Below, in pieces: positions 62,228-64,000 of a stretch of 64,000 nt of DNA. The stretch is from NCBI RefSeq assembly GCF_042666435.1, contig NZ_JBHTDC010000001.1:1364001-1428000 (forward strand), in the 5' to 3' direction. Position numbers and translations under genes: made by a program. The notes beneath the pieces were generated by a model that worked only from the letters and a program-made list of their open reading frames with translations, had not been told where the DNA came from and did no database searches. Origin of the DNA: Allosphingosinicella sp042666435 (lineage in GTDB: Bacteria; Pseudomonadota; Alphaproteobacteria; Sphingomonadales; Sphingomonadaceae). The stretch's first letter is position 1; the number at the start of each line of letters is the position of its first letter.

Positions 62228-62401
62228 TCAGCCGCGGCCCTCGGGGCGGTCGGATTTGCCGCCCGCGCGCCTGGCCTCGGGCAGCAACTTGGCGCCGAAC
62301 AGGCCGTGGGAAGGATTGGGCCGCCGCGTTTGCGTCGGCGAAGGCGGCTGCGCCGCGCGGTCCGCTCCTCCCGGCTCACCGAAAATCGACGTCTGCCCCA
62401 T
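62228..62401 (-). CDS. Very small hypothetical ORF, 57 residues
   Basis: Proline- and arginine-rich product (MGQTSIFGEPGGADRAAQPP and NPSHGLFGAKLLPEA). It starts ten bases after the stop of the next small ORF upstream on the same strand and converges on the LytTR gene. Supported mainly by position and an open frame; no known family. Could be a non-coding run. Confidence 0.4.
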   Translation of the reverse strand: MGQTSIFGEPGGADRAAQPPSPTQTRRPNPSHGLFGAKLLPEARRAGGKSDRPEGRG

Positions 62402-62411
62402 TCTCAGCGGT

Positions 62412-62513
62412 TCAGAACGCCATCGTCATCGACGTCGCGGCCGTGACCAGCATCGTCGTCACGAACAACGCCGCGATGCAGGTGGAAACGGTGCGAAACA
62501 GCTCCGCGGTCAT
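62412..62513 (-). CDS. Very small membrane protein ORF, 33 residues
   Basis: MTAELFRTVSTCIAALFVTT and a hydrophobic tail, a single transmembrane helix; GGGAGCAAGG precedes the ATG at good spacing. Sphingomonads carry many such one-helix small proteins, so a real gene is plausible. Confidence 0.5.
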   Translation of the reverse strand: MTAELFRTVSTCIAALFVTTMLVTAATSMTMAF

Positions 62514-62737
62514 TGCCTTGCTCCCATCAGGTTCCGGCCCCTAGCCGGTGAATGGAGGCTTAGGCCTCTCGCTTATGGGCAGCGCGGTCTTGTCGACGGC
62601 GGTACCCGCCGGGGCGACGAGCAAACGGAAATGCGACCAAGCCGCCATCGGCTTCGACAAGGATGCGGCGGGCGGCGACCGAGTTCGGGCGCAAGCACCG
62701 GGATGCGGCCGCGGCGTCCTGCCATTAGGGATGCCCC

Positions 62738-63436
62738 ATGAACCAGATAGATCAAATGGATTGGGCGCGGATCGGCGGCGATCTCAACGCACAGGGCTGG
62801 GCGGTGGCGAAGGCGCTGCTCGGAGCCGAGGAATGCGCCGGGCTTTCCATGCTTTACGAAGAGGACGGCCGCTTCCGCGGCACCGTGACGATGGCGCGGC
62901 ACGGCTTCGGCAAGGGCGAATATCGCTACTTCGCTTATCCGCTGCCCGGCATCGTCGCCGATCTCAGGACCCAGCTCTACGCGCGGCTCGCGCCCGTCGC
63001 CAACCGCTGGAACCGGACGATGGGAATCGATACATCGTTTCCGGACAACCATGCCGATTTCCTCGCCCGCTGCCATGCCGCCGGCCAGGCGCGGCCGACG
63101 CCGCTCATCCTGCGATACGGGCCGGGCGACTATAATTGCCTGCACCAGGACCTCTACGGCGAGCATGTCTTTCCGCTCCAGGCCGCCATTCTGCTCGACC
63201 GGCCGGGCGAGGATTTCACCGGCGGCGAGTTCCTGCTCACCGAGCAGCGCCCGCGCATGCAATCGCGAGGATCGGTCGTGCCGCTAAGGCAGGGCGACGC
63301 CGTGATCTTCGCGGTCAACCAGCGCCCGGTGCAGGGTAGCCGCGGCCCCTATCGGGTCACCATGCGCCACGGCGTGAGCGCGCTGCGCTCAGGACGGCGG
63401 CACACGCTCGGTATCATCTTACACGACGCGACTTAG
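62738..63436 (+). CDS. 2-oxoglutarate/Fe(II)-dependent oxygenase (PF09859 type)
   Basis: 232 residues. The iron site is visible as the HQDLYGEHVFPLQ segment with the conserved His/Asp, and the second-half RVTMRHGVSALRSGRRHTLGIILHD with the distal His and 2OG-binding Arg. It resembles the Oxygenase-NA/DUF2086 family proposed to oxidise methylated nucleic acid, related to AlkB-like enzymes. The stop overlaps the convergent DUF885 gene by four bases. Confidence 0.85.
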   Translation: MNQIDQMDWARIGGDLNAQGWAVAKALLGAEECAGLSMLYEEDGRFRGTVTMARHGFGKGEYRYFAYPLPGIVADLRTQLYARLAPVANRWNRTMGIDTSFPDNHADFLARCHAAGQARPTPLILRYGPGDYNCLHQDLYGEHVFPLQAAILLDRPGEDFTGGEFLLTEQRPRMQSRGSVVPLRQGDAVIFAVNQRPVQGSRGPYRVTMRHGVSALRSGRRHTLGIILHDAT

Positions 63437-64000
63437 GCCATTCGCGTGGCTATGTGGGCGTCGATCTCCTGCTCCAGCACAGTCATCGGCACGCCGCCCG
63501 TCTTCACTACGGCGTCGTTGAAGGCGCGATAGTCATAGCGCCCGCCGAGCTCCGCCTCGGCCTTGTCGCGGAGGCGGTTTATCTCGTTGTGGCCCATCTT
63601 GTAGCCGCAGGCCTGGCCGGGCCAGGCGCAATAGCGATCGACCTCGCCCTGCACTTCCTCGACGGTGGAGCCGTTGGTGGTGGCGAACCACTGGATGGCG
63701 TGGTCGCGGGTCCAGCGCTTGGCGTGGAGGCCGGTATCGACCACCAGGCGGCAGGCGCGGAACATCATCGACTGGAGATAGCCGAGGCGGCCGTGCGGAT
63801 CGCCCTCATAGGCGCCCAATTCGTCGGCGAGCTGCTCGGCATAGAGCGCCCAGCCTTCCGAATAAGCGTTGAAGGCAAGCAGGGAGCGGACGAGCGGCAG
63901 GTCGTACGTATATTCGCCCTGCCAGATGTGGCCGGGAATGCCCTCGTGATAGGTGAGCGTCGGCAAAGCGTAGCGCGGCCACATGCCGGTGTCGCGCAGG
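63433..64000 (-). CDS. DUF885 family protein, N-terminal part outside the window
   Basis: The frame is open to the right edge, so only the C-terminal 188 residues are seen. The putative metal site reads HEGIPGH in LTYHEGIPGHIWQGEY, and AYSEGWALYAEQLADELG follows, as in the member at 4289-6037 (HEAVPGHH, IEGWGLYSESLGEE). The two are clearly paralogs, but not close ones. Confidence 0.88.
   Translation of the reverse strand, partial: LRDTGMWPRYALPTLTYHEGIPGHIWQGEYTYDLPLVRSLLAFNAYSEGWALYAEQLADELGAYEGDPHGRLGYLQSMMFRACRLVVDTGLHAKRWTRDHAIQWFATTNGSTVEEVQGEVDRYCAWPGQACGYKMGHNEINRLRDKAEAELGGRYDYRAFNDAVVKTGGVPMTVLEQEIDAHIATRMA

Overview
The window is gene-dense, GC-rich chromosomal DNA from an alphaproteobacterium, most probably a Sphingomonadales member (Sphingomonas or Sphingosinicella type). 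Pointers are the alphaproteobacterial SspB, an ATP12-family F1 chaperone, Coq7, a MucR/Ros regulator, many small secreted proteins of sphingomonad style, and several families of short palindromic repeats. I saw no rRNA, tRNA, CRISPR array, insertion sequence or prophage gene. The assignment rests on gene families and sequence style, not on a marker tree.

Layout. 1-3.7 kb: EnvC-like murein hydrolase activator (cut by the left edge), CtpA protease, DsbB, Coq7 and two tandem secreted paralogs. 4.3-12 kb: DUF885 protein, dodecin, POT peptide transporter, a radical SAM/UdgX DNA-repair pair and an RTX-repeat protein. 12-19.9 kb: membrane-anchored winged-helix/TPR regulator, VOC protein, NatAB-like ABC exporter, QueG, a lipoprotein, an EI24-like membrane protein and a PfkB-family kinase. 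19.9-27 kb: amino acid permease, HIT protein, SspB, FumC, arginine-deiminase-family enzyme, DUF2585 protein, guanylate kinase. 27.2-30.9 kb: a minus-strand operon with start/stop overlaps (ATP12, small membrane protein, HAD phosphatase, PaiB-like, RluA-like, CrcB). 31-35 kb: lipoproteins, RarD-like transporter and hypotheticals. 35.3-39.5 kb: TonB-dependent receptor, YfiR protein and hybrid histidine kinase in one operon. 39.7-47.7 kb: Fe-S and translation housekeeping (NifU-like, TsaB, RimI, MucR, Fur, PlsC, MiaB, PhoH, YbeY, CorC).

47.7-57.5 kb is the propionyl-CoA to succinyl-CoA pathway: PccB, methylmalonyl-CoA epimerase, methylmalonyl-CoA mutase, biotin synthase (makes the carboxylase cofactor) and PccA. 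This block is the most unusual part of the window. Palindromic repeats, which elsewhere lie between genes, sit in frame inside the coding sequences of the mutase, PccA and BioB, and a half copy forms the end of MiaB. A secreted-esterase gene is wedged between bioB and pccA, and the first 14 codons of pccA are duplicated in front of it. 57.6-64 kb: fasciclin lipoprotein, an Arg/Gln/Ala-rich exported protein, a LytS/LytTR two-component system, two very small minus-strand ORFs, a 2OG-Fe(II) oxygenase and a second DUF885 protein cut by the right edge.

Most operons show ATGA or TGATG overlaps, so translational coupling is common. Gene starts were chosen from these overlaps, Shine-Dalgarno matches and signal peptides; several remain uncertain and are flagged.
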